A DNA stretch of 64,000 bases from Bacillus sp. SLBN-46 (GCF_031453555.1 NZ_JAVIZM010000001.1:3851001-3915000), one strand, 5' to 3'. Shown: positions 28,508 through 37,442, counted from the stretch's first letter. Notes: generated by a model not told the origin, from the letters alone. Numbers and translations are program-made.

Positions 28508-28574
28508 GTAGGGAAACCTCTCACGAGGCTTCCCCCTTATCAAACCGCACGTGCCCTATTAAGGCATACGGCTT
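28508..28574 (-). ncRNA. Group II intron domains V and VI
   Basis: Domain V (28542-28574) reads AAGCCGTATGCC...GGGCACGTGCGGTTT with the catalytic AGC triad at its 5' side and a small terminal loop; domain VI (about 28508-28538) is a GGGGGAAGCCTC/GAGGTTTCCC hairpin that should carry the branch-point adenosine near its 3' side. They follow the maturase stop by about 10 nt. Confidence 0.85.
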
Positions 28575-28583
28575 ACCAACATG

Positions 28584-30026
28584 TTACATTGAATACCTTG
28601 TTTTACCCTGTGCACAGTTAATCATTTGGACTCTTTTGGCTGTGAAGTAAACCTCTCCACGTTCTTTGGCTCTTTGTAGTTTTCTTTTATATTTCTTTTC
28701 TTGTTTTACCTTCATGTACTGAATGTAGTCCTCAATGGTATGTCCATATTGCTTTCCATAATAATATTGAAATGCTGGAACTAATCCAATCCTCGCAAAG
28801 AACTCTATTCCCCATTTTGTTTTCATCTTATGTCCTTTGTTTTGACTTGGATGGTCATGTATCATTGCTACTCTTAGTCTTCTTCTTATATAGCTATCTA
28901 TGGCTAATAAGTTATCCCTGAAAACGTTGAAGAAACATGAAAATTCTCTTCCATACTTTTTATTCTCGTTAATCGCATTCCAAAGTGTTAAAAAGTAATT
29001 TACTTTTCCCCGTATTACTTGATTCACACGTTCAACCCACATTTCTTTGCTAAAAGTTAGGGATTTCATTGTTTTATCCTTTATCTTTTGGCGAAAGTCT
29101 TTCCATGTAGAATCCTTTGGTTTAGCTATGTAGTATGGTTTTCCATCTCTCTTCCTTTTCCTCCAGTGCTCAAAAGTGAATCCAAGGAAATCAAAATCAT
29201 CATGGTTAAAATCGACGATTTTCGTTTTCTCGATGGAGATCTCAAGCCCTAATTCAGCTAGCTTTTGTTTTGTTATTGATTCTGCACGCACAATTTCCTC
29301 TTTTGTTTTGGCAAATAAGAGGAAATCATCGGCATATCTGACGAAGTGAATTCCATGGGTTTCAAGTTCCCAATCAAGTTCATTTAGAAAGAGATTCGCA
29401 AGTAATGGTGAAATCACACCCCCTTGCGGGGGTCCTGAGTCTACTTTGTGATACTTTCCTTCTTCCATGTAGCCCGCTTTAAGCCATTTCCAAATTAGAT
29501 CGAGTATAGTTCCATCAGCTATATATTTATTAAGTATCTTCATCAACTTTTTATGAGGAATATTGTCAAAGAATCCCTTAATATCACAATCGTAAATATA
29601 ATTGTAACCACTCTCGATATTCCAAGTAATGATTTGCATTACTCTTTTAGCTCCAAGATTTGGACGATAGCCGCATGACCATTTATGGAAAATGAGTTCT
29701 TCACATTTAGGTTCAAGTACATTAACCACAGCTTGCTGAACGATACGGTCTTCAATATTTGGTATCCCCAGTGGACGAAGTTTTCCGTTCTTTTTGGGAA
29801 TATATTTTCTTCGTACTGGTGACGGGGTGTACTCTTTAAGTCTTAATTTCTGGAGTAACTGATTGAGATTCTTTTCTTCGTTACTTGCGTAACTTGTGAC
29901 TGTTTCTCCATCTATACCTCCAGCCCCATTATTGCTCTTAACCTTTTCCCAAGCTGTTTTTAGCTTTCTATCGAAGAGAATTTGTCCATATACACTGTGC
30001 CATTTGAACTTTAGTTCTTGGTTCAA
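28584..30026 (-). CDS. ltrA: Group II intron reverse transcriptase/maturase
   Basis: Splices the intron RNA and copies it into DNA at new sites. The 480-residue protein carries the reverse-transcriptase blocks in order, including KLRPLGIPNIEDRIVQ (about 82-97), DIKGFFDNIPH (148-158), GPPQGGVISPLLANL (198-212) and the catalytic YADD (231-234), then a maturase (X) domain. No HNH endonuclease cysteine pairs are seen at the C-terminus, as in class C. The frame is complete, so the element may be active. Confidence 0.95.
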   Translation of the reverse strand: MNQELKFKWHSVYGQILFDRKLKTAWEKVKSNNGAGGIDGETVTSYASNEEKNLNQLLQKLRLKEYTPSPVRRKYIPKKNGKLRPLGIPNIEDRIVQQAVVNVLEPKCEELIFHKWSCGYRPNLGAKRVMQIITWNIESGYNYIYDCDIKGFFDNIPHKKLMKILNKYIADGTILDLIWKWLKAGYMEEGKYHKVDSGPPQGGVISPLLANLFLNELDWELETHGIHFVRYADDFLLFAKTKEEIVRAESITKQKLAELGLEISIEKTKIVDFNHDDFDFLGFTFEHWRKRKRDGKPYYIAKPKDSTWKDFRQKIKDKTMKSLTFSKEMWVERVNQVIRGKVNYFLTLWNAINENKKYGREFSCFFNVFRDNLLAIDSYIRRRLRVAMIHDHPSQNKGHKMKTKWGIEFFARIGLVPAFQYYYGKQYGHTIEDYIQYMKVKQEKKYKRKLQRAKERGEVYFTAKRVQMINCAQGKTRYSM

Positions 30027-30665
30027 TGCTTATTCCACACCTTTCATTGTGCACTTCCAGTACGTTTTTACCGAGGTAACGTATACTGTTATCATTACAC
30101 ACTTTTATAAATGTAGAGCCACGAGGTCGCTCCCCCTTCCGTTCAGATTACGTTTGGTCGCAATCTTACTTCCGTACTATGAGGGCGTCTGACTTCTCCA
30201 CTTGTATTGATAACTTCGGATTTCCCTTATATATCAACACCTAAAGTTAAAGTGGAGACCTCACGGGGTCATCGCACTTTCCTTCTGAACATACCCAGCA
30301 CCATCACTTGATAAGCCCTCCTTAGTCGACTGGTTCTTTGGCTAAGAAGCTTTAAAGTTCGGGCTTCCCGTTATTTTCGCACGGTCGCCGACTTATCTTG
30401 CCGTATGTGCTTCACGCTTTCGCATTTGGGTCTGCTCATCCGACTACGGGTCTCTCGATTTACCGCATCTCCTTCAAACACTACCTCACAGTAATGCCCT
30501 AGATTAGTCTTCGTAGGTTCTACCAGTATGCCTACGGGAGGACTTACACCTCCGAGAGAATAAACCTTCCAGGATTCGGGGTCTGTTATTACCGAAGTAA
30601 CATAACCCAACCTTTAACAGTAAATTCATGCTTGTATTAAGCAAAGGTACGACTGCCCGTCGCAC

Positions 30666-30695
30666 AAAAAAGGCCACATTTTTTTCATGTGGTCC
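30666..30695 (-). terminator. Terminator of ylbE, target of the intron
   Basis: Stem GGACCACAT/ATGTGGCC with an A-rich loop, followed by six T that run straight into the intron's first base. It lies 5 bp beyond the ylbE stop. Confidence 0.85.
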
Positions 30696-30699
30696 CTGG

Positions 30700-30939
30700 T
30701 TAATTTTGGTTTTTCATTGCCTGAAACATTGAATACATCATCGATGCCATTTGCACACTATTTGAAAACTTTTCTACTTGGTGTGGGATTGTTTTCTTAT
30801 AATGATGTAACGACGCAATTTCAAGTGATTGTAAGTCATAAGGATTTCTAGATAATTTTCGGTACCAATAGGGCTGCTCGCGTACAAACTGCTTTAAATC
30901 CTTTTGATTTTCTAAATAATCAAGTACCTCTCTTCGCAT
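30700..30939 (-). CDS. ylbE: YlbE-like protein
   Basis: A 79-residue protein of the YlbE-like family; the REQPYWYRKLSRNP segment is the family core. Helical, soluble, function unknown; 17 bp downstream of ylbD, as in B. subtilis. Its terminator holds the group II intron, so the gene itself is intact. Confidence 0.88.
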   Translation of the reverse strand: MRREVLDYLENQKDLKQFVREQPYWYRKLSRNPYDLQSLEIASLHHYKKTIPHQVEKFSNSVQMASMMYSMFQAMKNQN

Positions 30940-30956
30940 AATCTAATTCCCTTCTA

Positions 30957-31370
30957 TTAGTCTTTTCGAAATGAAAAAGGATGTTTTGGCCCCTCTGGAG
31001 TCTTGACAGGACCTGCTGCTGCATTCGGATTCCCTCCTTGAAACTGTGCAATAACACCTTGAACGGCACCTAGTGCCTGACTTAGATTATTAATATGATT
31101 TTGCATTTGGTTTGGGTCCATTTTCTTGACCATTCCCATAATATTTGACATCCAATCTCCCTTAGCACTGCTGCTCTCTGCTTCAGGTTCCGAACGTGTT
31201 TCTACACCGATGGTTTCCCAACGTTTATCATCTTCACCCAATAAGTACCAATCTTCATACAGTTCTTGCCACGTGGCCTTTCCATTCCGAACTTCCTTAA
31301 TAATATTTGGATTGTTTTTAACAAATTCTTTGAATTGCAGTACGGAGGGATGTAATTTTTTTTGCGACAT
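30957..31370 (-). CDS. ylbD: YlbD family spore coat protein
   Basis: About 137 residues beginning MSQKKLHPSVLQFKEFV, the YlbD family (putative spore coat protein). A conserved N-terminal helical part with ATWQELYEDWYLLGEDD is followed by a low-complexity, proline/glycine-rich end. The open frame runs 13 codons further up, but the ATG at 31370 has GAGGTGAG seven nt upstream and gives the B. subtilis length (about 132). Pairs with ylbE. Confidence 0.87.
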   Translation of the reverse strand: MSQKKLHPSVLQFKEFVKNNPNIIKEVRNGKATWQELYEDWYLLGEDDKRWETIGVETRSEPEAESSSAKGDWMSNIMGMVKKMDPNQMQNHINNLSQALGAVQGVIAQFQGGNPNAAAGPVKTPEGPKHPFSFRKD

Positions 31371-31518
31371 TTCTCTCACCTCTGCCCATATATATTGCCA
31401 ATAATACAATATGTAAGAAAAGTAGAAATGTGAAATGCAAATGGAAATGAAATTATTTATAAATATATATCTTAGTGGTAAGATGACTTAAGAAAAAGAA
31501 ACGAAAGAGGTAATTATT

Positions 31519-32001
31519 ATGAAAGATGCATTACACCAATTATTAGATTCTTGTATTGAGAATGGGACACAAACCGACTTAGATGCATTACAACACTTAC
31601 TTGAAGGTGTTCAAAAAAAGATTATTCAAAACAAAAGCACCTTTATTGACGGAATCCTCCATATGGAAAGAACTTTTGATCAAAATACCTGTGAAATTAC
31701 GATTCCAGTAAATTCTGTCCTTAATAATAATCTAAATATATTGCATGGGGGTATTACAGCAACAGTACTGGACACCGCCATGGGAAGCTTGGCCAATTAT
31801 TATCTCCCTGAAGGATTCGGTGCCGTCACAAATCAGCTTAATATCCACTACACAGCCCCTGGAACCGGAGACGTACTACGCTGCAAAGCGGAAATTATCC
31901 ATCAAGGAAGCAAAACCATGGTTATATCTGGGGAAGCCTATCGAAGTGACGGCAAAAAAATCGCCCATGCAACAGGAACGTTTTTTATTATAAGTAAATA
32001 A
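31519..32001 (+). CDS. PaaI-family hotdog thioesterase
   Basis: Predicted acyl-CoA thioesterase, 160 residues. The hotdog signature NILHGGITATVLDTAMG (about 74-90) with HGG and the catalytic-type aspartate is present, followed by TNQLNIHYTAPGTGDVL and the closing strand of the fold. An N-terminal extension of ~50 residues precedes the domain. Divergent from ylbD; 22 bp before the following small gene, probably co-transcribed. Absent from this place in B. subtilis to my knowledge. Confidence 0.88.
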   Translation: MKDALHQLLDSCIENGTQTDLDALQHLLEGVQKKIIQNKSTFIDGILHMERTFDQNTCEITIPVNSVLNNNLNILHGGITATVLDTAMGSLANYYLPEGFGAVTNQLNIHYTAPGTGDVLRCKAEIIHQGSKTMVISGEAYRSDGKKIAHATGTFFIISK

Positions 32002-32023
32002 TAATGGAGGAGGCTTCTTAAGA

Positions 32024-32398
32024 ATGGTCACCGCCATTGTAATACCAATCATTTGTCTTTACTTTTATTGGCTTACAAAAAAAGAGATGAAAGAACAAGA
32101 TAATAAATGGCTTTCAGTTAGTAATATACCCAAGGAATCCATATTAGCTGGTGAAATAAAGAGCATAAATGAGGAAAAACAACGCTTTTATTATCATCGA
32201 TACATATATGTACAAACACTAAAACTCCAGACAGCGACCAAATTAATTACCGCTAAAAAAATCACTCCAATAACTAAAAGTATTAAGTTAAATTCTTTTG
32301 TTGTTGGGGAACACATTCGTATGTTCGGTAAGTGGGAAGGTTCTACCTTTCTATTTAGCCATTATGAAATGGATAAAAAACAAAAAGGTGACCAATAG
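32024..32398 (+). CDS. Small membrane-anchored protein of unknown function
   Basis: 124 residues: an N-terminal membrane helix (about 2-15) followed by KKEMKEQ and a basic soluble domain with a YYHRYIYVQTLKL strand and a short GEHIRMFGKWEG motif, suggestive of a small beta-barrel (OB-like) but not identified. Clear GGAGGAGG ribosome site; 22 bp after the thioesterase gene and before a terminator, so it is a real two-gene unit. I do not recognise the family. Confidence 0.6.
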   Translation: MVTAIVIPIICLYFYWLTKKEMKEQDNKWLSVSNIPKESILAGEIKSINEEKQRFYYHRYIYVQTLKLQTATKLITAKKITPITKSIKLNSFVVGEHIRMFGKWEGSTFLFSHYEMDKKQKGDQ

Positions 32399-32409
32399 TC
32401 ACCTTTTTT
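32382..32409. terminator. Bidirectional terminator between the small membrane-protein gene and ylbC
   Basis: AAAAAGGTGAC/GTCACCTTTTT stem, 5-nt loop, T runs both ways. Confidence 0.9.
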
Positions 32410-32420
32410 CATTGTTAAGT

Positions 32421-33491
32421 CTATTCAACTTTTTTAATAAAGTTCTGTGTATAGTATTTTTGGAATACACCAATTCCAATATGTGAAAAATCTTTATTTA
32501 ATAAAGAATCCCGATGTCCTTTACTATTAAGCCATCCTTCCACTACTGCAGGTCCATCTGTGTAATTTGCAGCAATATTTTCGCCAGCTTCTTGATATGC
32601 TACTTTAGCTGTTTGTAATCGCTCGGTAAGGTCCCCAAATTTCTTGGACGTATGGGCAAAATCATTGTTTTCGGACATATCCTTACTATGTCCATATGCA
32701 ACTTCTGCTGTTTGTTCGTCCCATCTTAAAGGTTTCAGTTTGTTTCTTTGTCGCAAAACATTGGTAATATCAAAGATCTCTTGCTCCGTTCCGATTTCAA
32801 TACTCCTCCATTTTTCATCTGAAAGTACAGGTTCTTCGACTAACTCTCCTTGATAAACTAATTCATATGGACGCTGTTTAATGAGTGTTTTAGCATCTAG
32901 GAACCGGACACTTGAAAGGTTACCTGTAAATTTGTCTATATAAAGCTGGACATAAATATCGCCCAACTGAACCATTGGTCGAAGATTTAGATCAGTGTCA
33001 TTGAGCTCAAAACGGTAGGTAGTACCCTCCCAATCCAAATTTATATTTGTATCAATGTATTGAGTATTAAAAATTTCTTCCACTGGCTGACCAATTTCAA
33101 AAGGAGCAACATCTAAGTTTTCACCAATTGCAAAAATGGTTACCACTTTATTATTTTCAACACCTACCTGCAGATATCGCTTGTAGTTTTGATTATAGAT
33201 ATACCATTGATAGCCGTATAATGATTCATCCTTACGCACTGGTGTTCCAAATTCTTTTTCTAAAAAGGAAACATCTTGCCCAATCATTAGAGCTAAACCC
33301 TCTTTCGGCTTTTCGGACGATGTTTTTTTATTTGACTTTAAATCTGGACTTTGTGGTAAAGATATCTTACTTTCTTGCGTGTGATCTTCCTTTATCAAAA
33401 CATCATTTCCAGTTTTTTCATTTATACTAACATAAAAACCTATGGATAAAAACACAACTGAGAGTATCAGAATTCTAACAAGCGTTCGCAG
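32421..33491 (-). CDS. ylbC: CAP/SCP-domain protein YlbC
   Basis: Exported or membrane-anchored protein with a C-terminal cysteine-rich-secretory (CAP) domain: HSKDMSENNDFAHTS, AGENIAANYTDGPAVVEGW and GHRDSLLNKDFSHIGIG carry its histidine/glutamate residues. Two CAP-associated N-terminal repeats precede it (about 60-190). The first possible GTG (33455) leaves the membrane helix without a basic start. A CTG at 33491 has GAGGGTGA six nt upstream and adds LRTLVRILILSV, completing a signal anchor; I therefore use it, giving about 356 residues against 346 in B. subtilis. Confidence 0.85.
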   Translation of the reverse strand: MRTLVRILILSVVFLSIGFYVSINEKTGNDVLIKEDHTQESKISLPQSPDLKSNKKTSSEKPKEGLALMIGQDVSFLEKEFGTPVRKDESLYGYQWYIYNQNYKRYLQVGVENNKVVTIFAIGENLDVAPFEIGQPVEEIFNTQYIDTNINLDWEGTTYRFELNDTDLNLRPMVQLGDIYVQLYIDKFTGNLSSVRFLDAKTLIKQRPYELVYQGELVEEPVLSDEKWRSIEIGTEQEIFDITNVLRQRNKLKPLRWDEQTAEVAYGHSKDMSENNDFAHTSKKFGDLTERLQTAKVAYQEAGENIAANYTDGPAVVEGWLNSKGHRDSLLNKDFSHIGIGVFQKYYTQNFIKKVE

Positions 33492-33603
33492 AGGTTGTCA
33501 CCCTCTCTATTCCTTTTTCTATCATTATATGTATAGATAAGATAATTATATCATCTATACCCTGATAAGTAATAGATATTATCGAAAATGTCTGATAAAA
33601 GAA

Positions 33604-33633
33604 GAAAAAACAGGTACAAATAGTACCTGTTTT
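33604..33633 (-). terminator. Terminator after ylbB
   Basis: Stem AAAACAGGTAC/GTACCTGTTTT, 5-nt loop; T-rich on the minus strand. About 30 bp past the ylbB stop. Confidence 0.85.
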
Positions 33634-33664
33634 AGAGAAAAATCCTATTGCCTATATAATAATT

Positions 33665-34090
33665 TTAATGTTGTATCCCATGCTCAGAAATCTCTGTTAA
33701 AGCTTCCTTTGCTTGATCATCAGATAATTCACGAACTGCAAAATCACCAAGTGAAACAATACCAATTAACTTATCGCCTTCTACAACAGGTAAACGGCGA
33801 ATTTTGTGCTGAGCCATTAACTTGGCAGCCTCTTGGCTTGTAGCTTCAGGGGAGATGGTTATCAGCTCACTACTCATGATATCTTCTACCTTAGTTGACC
33901 CAGGATGTTTTTCAGCGACACCTCTAATAACAATATCACGGTCAGTAATCATTCCTACTATCTTTTCTTGATCAACAATAGGAATTGCCCCTACATTAAG
34001 TTCTTTCATTTTAAGGGCTACTTCGTACATATTATCTAGTAAGGTACAACACTCAACATTGTCTGTCATAATATCACGAATTTTTTCCAT
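33665..34090 (-). CDS. ylbB: CBS-domain protein YlbB
   Basis: A 141-residue protein composed of two CBS domains (Bateman module), starting IRDIMTDNVECC, with VGAIPIVDQEKIVGMITDRDIVIRG in the first and IRRLPVVEGDKLIGIVSLGDFA in the second. Such modules bind adenosine nucleotides and act as sensors; the partner here is unknown. Terminator follows. Confidence 0.92.
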   Translation of the reverse strand: MEKIRDIMTDNVECCTLLDNMYEVALKMKELNVGAIPIVDQEKIVGMITDRDIVIRGVAEKHPGSTKVEDIMSSELITISPEATSQEAAKLMAQHKIRRLPVVEGDKLIGIVSLGDFAVRELSDDQAKEALTEISEHGIQH

Positions 34091-34281
34091 TAATTTTACC
34101 CTCCAAGATTTTCAAATATACTCATGACCATATTTTATATTTTCCAATCATGAATGTTTTATTCGATGAATGAATTCATTGCAAGTTGAAACATTTTCAA
34201 CTATTATTAAAATGAATTATATTTGCTATAACCAATGAGGAAACATAGGGGTAAGGCAAGCGTCATTAGGAGGGATTCATA

Positions 34282-34641
34282 ATGAAATTTGAGAATACTG
34301 GAATTGAGAAGTTAAAAGCAGAATTAAACCGTTTAGATGAGGTCATGACTGATTACGGTTTAGTTCGTGCAGGTCAATGGGATTACGAACGTGTTACATA
34401 CGACCGCAAATTTGAATTAAAAGAAGGTGTGTTTTACCTTCGTGTACAAGGTTATTCAGTTGAAGGTGATGTTGATACTTTTAAAGCAACAATCCAATTG
34501 ATGACACCGTTACTAGGAAAGCATTATTATCCACATGGTGTTGAGTATGGTGAAGGTGAAAATTTCCCATCCTCCCTTGTAAATCAATGTAAGAAAATTC
34601 TTGAGAACATTAACACAGAAATAAGTAAATTCGCATTGTAA
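34282..34641 (+). CDS. ylbA: YugN-like protein YlbA
   Basis: 119-residue cytoplasmic protein of the YugN-like family, with the RAGQWDYERVTYDRKFE segment (about 35-51) and HYYPHGVEYGEGENFP (about 87-102). Function unknown. AGGAGGGA ribosome site. Position next to ylbB agrees with B. subtilis ylbA. Confidence 0.85.
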   Translation: MKFENTGIEKLKAELNRLDEVMTDYGLVRAGQWDYERVTYDRKFELKEGVFYLRVQGYSVEGDVDTFKATIQLMTPLLGKHYYPHGVEYGEGENFPSSLVNQCKKILENINTEISKFAL

Positions 34642-34649
34642 TTTCTAAT

Positions 34650-34681
34650 AAAAAAGGAAGGACCACGGTCCTTCCTTTTTT
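34650..34681. terminator. Bidirectional terminator between ylbA and the GNAT gene
   Basis: Stem AAAAAAGGAAGGAC/GTCCTTCCTTTTTT with a tight loop between converging genes. Confidence 0.92.
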
Positions 34682-34684
34682 ATA

Positions 34685-35860
34685 TTAGAAAAAGTCATAG
34701 AATGATGATTTGACATGCGGAACCATTCTCTCAAGCTTTTGGACTTCCTCTTCATTACCCTTTAAATACCCCATCTGATATAGCTCTATTGGCCGTTTAT
34801 AACCAAAAAGGATTGCAGACAGGTCATTAATTGATAACTGGATTCCTCTCCTTGGCGGCTGTACACAATGGCTCCCATTCTTTTCTTTAAATACTTTTAT
34901 TTGTTCATGACTAATTAAGTAGCTTCCATTATTCCAAGGTGCAAAGGGATCTTCTAAATGGAGAAAAACAGGCGCAGTTTCTGAATTGAACCCAAACTTT
35001 CTTAAACATTCTTCTACATCAACAATCCGTGCCATAAAATACGGCTGTAATTCCATACTTACCTTCGGCTGTTGAATAAAGTATGGAAATGGATCATGGT
35101 TCGGCAGGGTCAGAAACACCTTCTCCACCATAGAATCATGCTGACAAATAAAATTCCAAAGACCTACCCTTGATTCTTGGTCGAGGCACACCATTTCCTC
35201 TACGTCCATTTTTCTGTCCTTCACATGATAAAGGATATAGCCCTTCGCTTCATTTGCTGGATTATAATAGACAGCAATTTGAGTATCGTCATTAATTACA
35301 TGATCCTTCCACCACTCAAAAGAACGAACTAGCATTCCATTAAATTGGTTACAGTACATTTGATAGATATGATTGATATCCTCTGAAAAAGCTTCCTTAG
35401 AATATCGGATGATTTTCCCTGGCTGTATTGCAAGTAAGGCTAGATCCTTTGTATCAAGAGTTACTTTTTTATACTCACTTAATATCTCCCAACCAAACTT
35501 CCGATAAAAGGAAAAATCAAAAGGATGAAGGAAGGAAACAATTTGACCGTCAGCGTGCATTTGTTTCAATGCCTCTATCATTAATGTGCGTACATACCCA
35601 CTTCTCCTGTATTCAGGATAGGTAGCTACACCAGCTACTCCACCCATTTTCCACTCAGCCCCCTTCATATAGACCCCAAGGGGAATAATATGTAATTTAG
35701 CTGCAAGATTCTCTTGTTCTTTTATTCCTAGTATTTTATGTTTCTTTAGCATATCTGTTCTTGCGGAAATTCGGTCATCAGAAATCTTATATTGAAAAGC
35801 ATACTCTGAGAGTTTTAATGATTCTAGAAAATCGTCTTCCGTTAGAATCTTAATATCCAA
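34685..35860 (-). CDS. Eis-like GNAT acetyltransferase
   Basis: 391 residues with an N-terminal GNAT domain, including GVATYPEYRRSGYVRTLM (about 76-93; the RRSGY pyrophosphate loop), a second atypical GNAT domain, and a C-terminal sterol-carrier-like domain, the arrangement of Eis-type enzymes. Eis relatives acetylate aminoglycosides or protein lysines, but the substrate here cannot be stated. No B. subtilis counterpart at this place; inserted between ylbA and the cta block. Confidence 0.85.
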   Translation of the reverse strand: MDIKILTEDDFLESLKLSEYAFQYKISDDRISARTDMLKKHKILGIKEQENLAAKLHIIPLGVYMKGAEWKMGGVAGVATYPEYRRSGYVRTLMIEALKQMHADGQIVSFLHPFDFSFYRKFGWEILSEYKKVTLDTKDLALLAIQPGKIIRYSKEAFSEDINHIYQMYCNQFNGMLVRSFEWWKDHVINDDTQIAVYYNPANEAKGYILYHVKDRKMDVEEMVCLDQESRVGLWNFICQHDSMVEKVFLTLPNHDPFPYFIQQPKVSMELQPYFMARIVDVEECLRKFGFNSETAPVFLHLEDPFAPWNNGSYLISHEQIKVFKEKNGSHCVQPPRRGIQLSINDLSAILFGYKRPIELYQMGYLKGNEEEVQKLERMVPHVKSSFYDFF

Positions 35861-35940
35861 TTGATTTCCCCCTTACACTAAAAACCTACCTTTATTATAA
35901 AGTGTTACCGAGAAAAATGGGAACATTCTGATAAAGAAAC

Positions 35941-35970
35941 AAAAAAAGTGCCTCTCTCGGCACTTTTTTT
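35941..35970 (-). terminator. Terminator after the DUF420 gene
   Basis: AAAAAGTGCC/GGCACTTTTT stem, 6-nt loop, T run; just after the DUF420 stop. Confidence 0.9.
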
Positions 35971-35971
35971 G

Positions 35972-36436
35972 TTAAAACCCTAGAATAGCTTTGATCATTG
36001 AAGTAGTTTCTCCACCATGATAAAAGACATATAGCAAAAGATAAACTGCAACACCTGTTATTCCCGTAAAGAACCAAATAATACTAGTAACAGGTCCAAG
36101 CTTCCGGTGAAGGGCAAGGTTATTTTTATAACCTGTTGTTAATGAAACAATTCCAAAGACTGCCCCGATGGTTGCTAATGTAATATGAAATACTAAAAAC
36201 ACGGTGTAATAAATTTTAATGTCATCTGGTCCGCCAAAGGAAGTATTCCCTATAAAAATAGTTCGTGAAGCATAAATAATAAAAAAGATTAGTGCAAAAA
36301 CAGCGGCGAAAAACATTGTTTTTTTATGGGCTTCTATTTTTCTTTGTTTAATTTGCCACCAGCCAATGGCAACCGTTATGGCACTTAAAACAATAAATGA
36401 TGTACTAATGGTAGGTAAAATCGGTAAGGAATTCAT
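35972..36436 (-). CDS. ctaM: DUF420 (CtaM/YozB family) membrane protein
   Basis: 154-residue protein with four or five membrane helices, family DUF420; histidines in AHKKT, FHITLA and LHRKLGP are conserved family features. In Staphylococcus aureus the homologue CtaM is needed for heme-copper oxidase assembly or activity. Its place directly after ctaG supports that role here. Confidence 0.85.
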   Translation of the reverse strand: MNSLPILPTISTSFIVLSAITVAIGWWQIKQRKIEAHKKTMFFAAVFALIFFIIYASRTIFIGNTSFGGPDDIKIYYTVFLVFHITLATIGAVFGIVSLTTGYKNNLALHRKLGPVTSIIWFFTGITGVAVYLLLYVFYHGGETTSMIKAILGF

Positions 36437-36527
36437 ATAAAAGTCCTCTCTTTTGTTTATTCTACATAATAGTAGTGTAACAACCCTTTTTTTTCAATCA
36501 ATTTCCGAATAAAATAAAAAATTCTCG

Positions 36528-36554
36528 AAAAAAATCCCCCAATTTGTTGGGGGA
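36528..36554 (-). terminator. Terminator after ctaG
   Basis: TCCCCCAA/TTGGGGGA stem with a 4-nt loop and T run on the minus strand, abutting the ctaG stop. Confidence 0.85.
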
Positions 36555-37442
36555 CTATTTAATCGGAGATGGATTTAATGTTTGGTTCATCTCTCGTTCG
36601 GATTCTTCCTGATCTTTACGGTACCATTCAAAGAAAACATGACCAAGTATCACACCATAAATGATTTCTTGGATAATCTTCATTAACACTCCGCCAAGTC
36701 GTTGATCTTCGATTACTGACATGGAACTAAAAAGTGCTGGACCACTTAAGTTTAAGCTAGCAAAATTTGAGGCCCCTACACATAAACTCATGACCTGTCC
36801 CCATACATGAGGATCAGAATAAGTTGCATAGAGTGAATTATCAGCAAAAATAATAAGTGCACATGCTGGAGTTAACAAGATACCGTCAGCAAAAATATAG
36901 CCCACCTTCTTCAACCCACTTAAAGTTTGGTGTTCCGGCATCTGATTTAGTAAAGGCCACCACATGAAGATAGAAACAAGAAATAAGAGAATAGAATAGC
37001 CTGCATGAAGCCAAAAATTCTGCATGACATGATCAAATATGATTGGAACATGGTAGAAAGAGAACAAGCCGTTAAATACGACTAAAGCAATTAGCGGTTT
37101 GGTAAAGAATTTAAACAAAGAATCAATTCTTTTAACGCTCAATAGCTTTTGCCATACCCAGTTTGGAATACTCAAAATAAATATTGGGGGTATAACCAAA
37201 ACTAAAACGGCCATCTGCATCATATGGACATAAAACATTAGGTGTGCTAATAAATCCAGGGGTGACCCTTTTATAGCGTACAGGAGTATGATGGATAATA
37301 AGAATAATGTCCCTTGTTTTTTGGTCATTGGCTCATTACCTGGAAATAACATTCTATACTTTGTTGTAAGGACAAAATACCCTACCGTAAATGCGATTAA
37401 AATTAATAAAAAGTACGGGCTCCAAAGTGCTTTAAATCCCAA
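36555..37442 (-). CDS. ctaG: Cytochrome c oxidase assembly factor CtaG (caa3 type)
   Basis: 295-residue polytopic protein (about seven helices) of the caa3_CtaG family, required for copper insertion or stability of caa3 oxidase. Motifs: HLMFYVHMMQMAVLVLVIPP (about 67-86) with paired histidines, and FSFYHVPIIFDHVM. A terminator at 37.55-37.59 kb separates it from ctaCDEF, so it likely has separate or readthrough expression. Confidence 0.93.
   Translation of the reverse strand: MGFKALWSPYFLLILIAFTVGYFVLTTKYRMLFPGNEPMTKKQGTLFLLSIILLYAIKGSPLDLLAHLMFYVHMMQMAVLVLVIPPIFILSIPNWVWQKLLSVKRIDSLFKFFTKPLIALVVFNGLFSFYHVPIIFDHVMQNFWLHAGYSILLFLVSIFMWWPLLNQMPEHQTLSGLKKVGYIFADGILLTPACALIIFADNSLYATYSDPHVWGQVMSLCVGASNFASLNLSGPALFSSMSVIEDQRLGGVLMKIIQEIIYGVILGHVFFEWYRKDQEESEREMNQTLNPSPIK

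Larger units (their letters stand above)
28508..30665 (-). mobile_element. Group II intron with maturase, probably class C, inserted after the ylbE terminator
   Basis: A retroelement of about 2.16 kb on the minus strand. The 5' end reads GTGCGAC (30665 downward), the bacterial group II consensus; domains V and VI lie at the 3' end, closing near CCCTAC at about 28508. The intron's own reverse transcriptase lies inside. The 5' flank is a Rho-independent hairpin plus six T, which is the target class C introns prefer. The 3' junction may be off by a few bases. The ~640 nt between the 5' end and the maturase is structured intron RNA, not coding. Confidence 0.88.

Noticed and set aside
30371..30610. 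79-codon frame in the 5' part of the group II intron
   Set aside because: It lies in structured intron RNA (domain I region), has no ribosome site and no family; such frames are commonly miscalled in group II introns.
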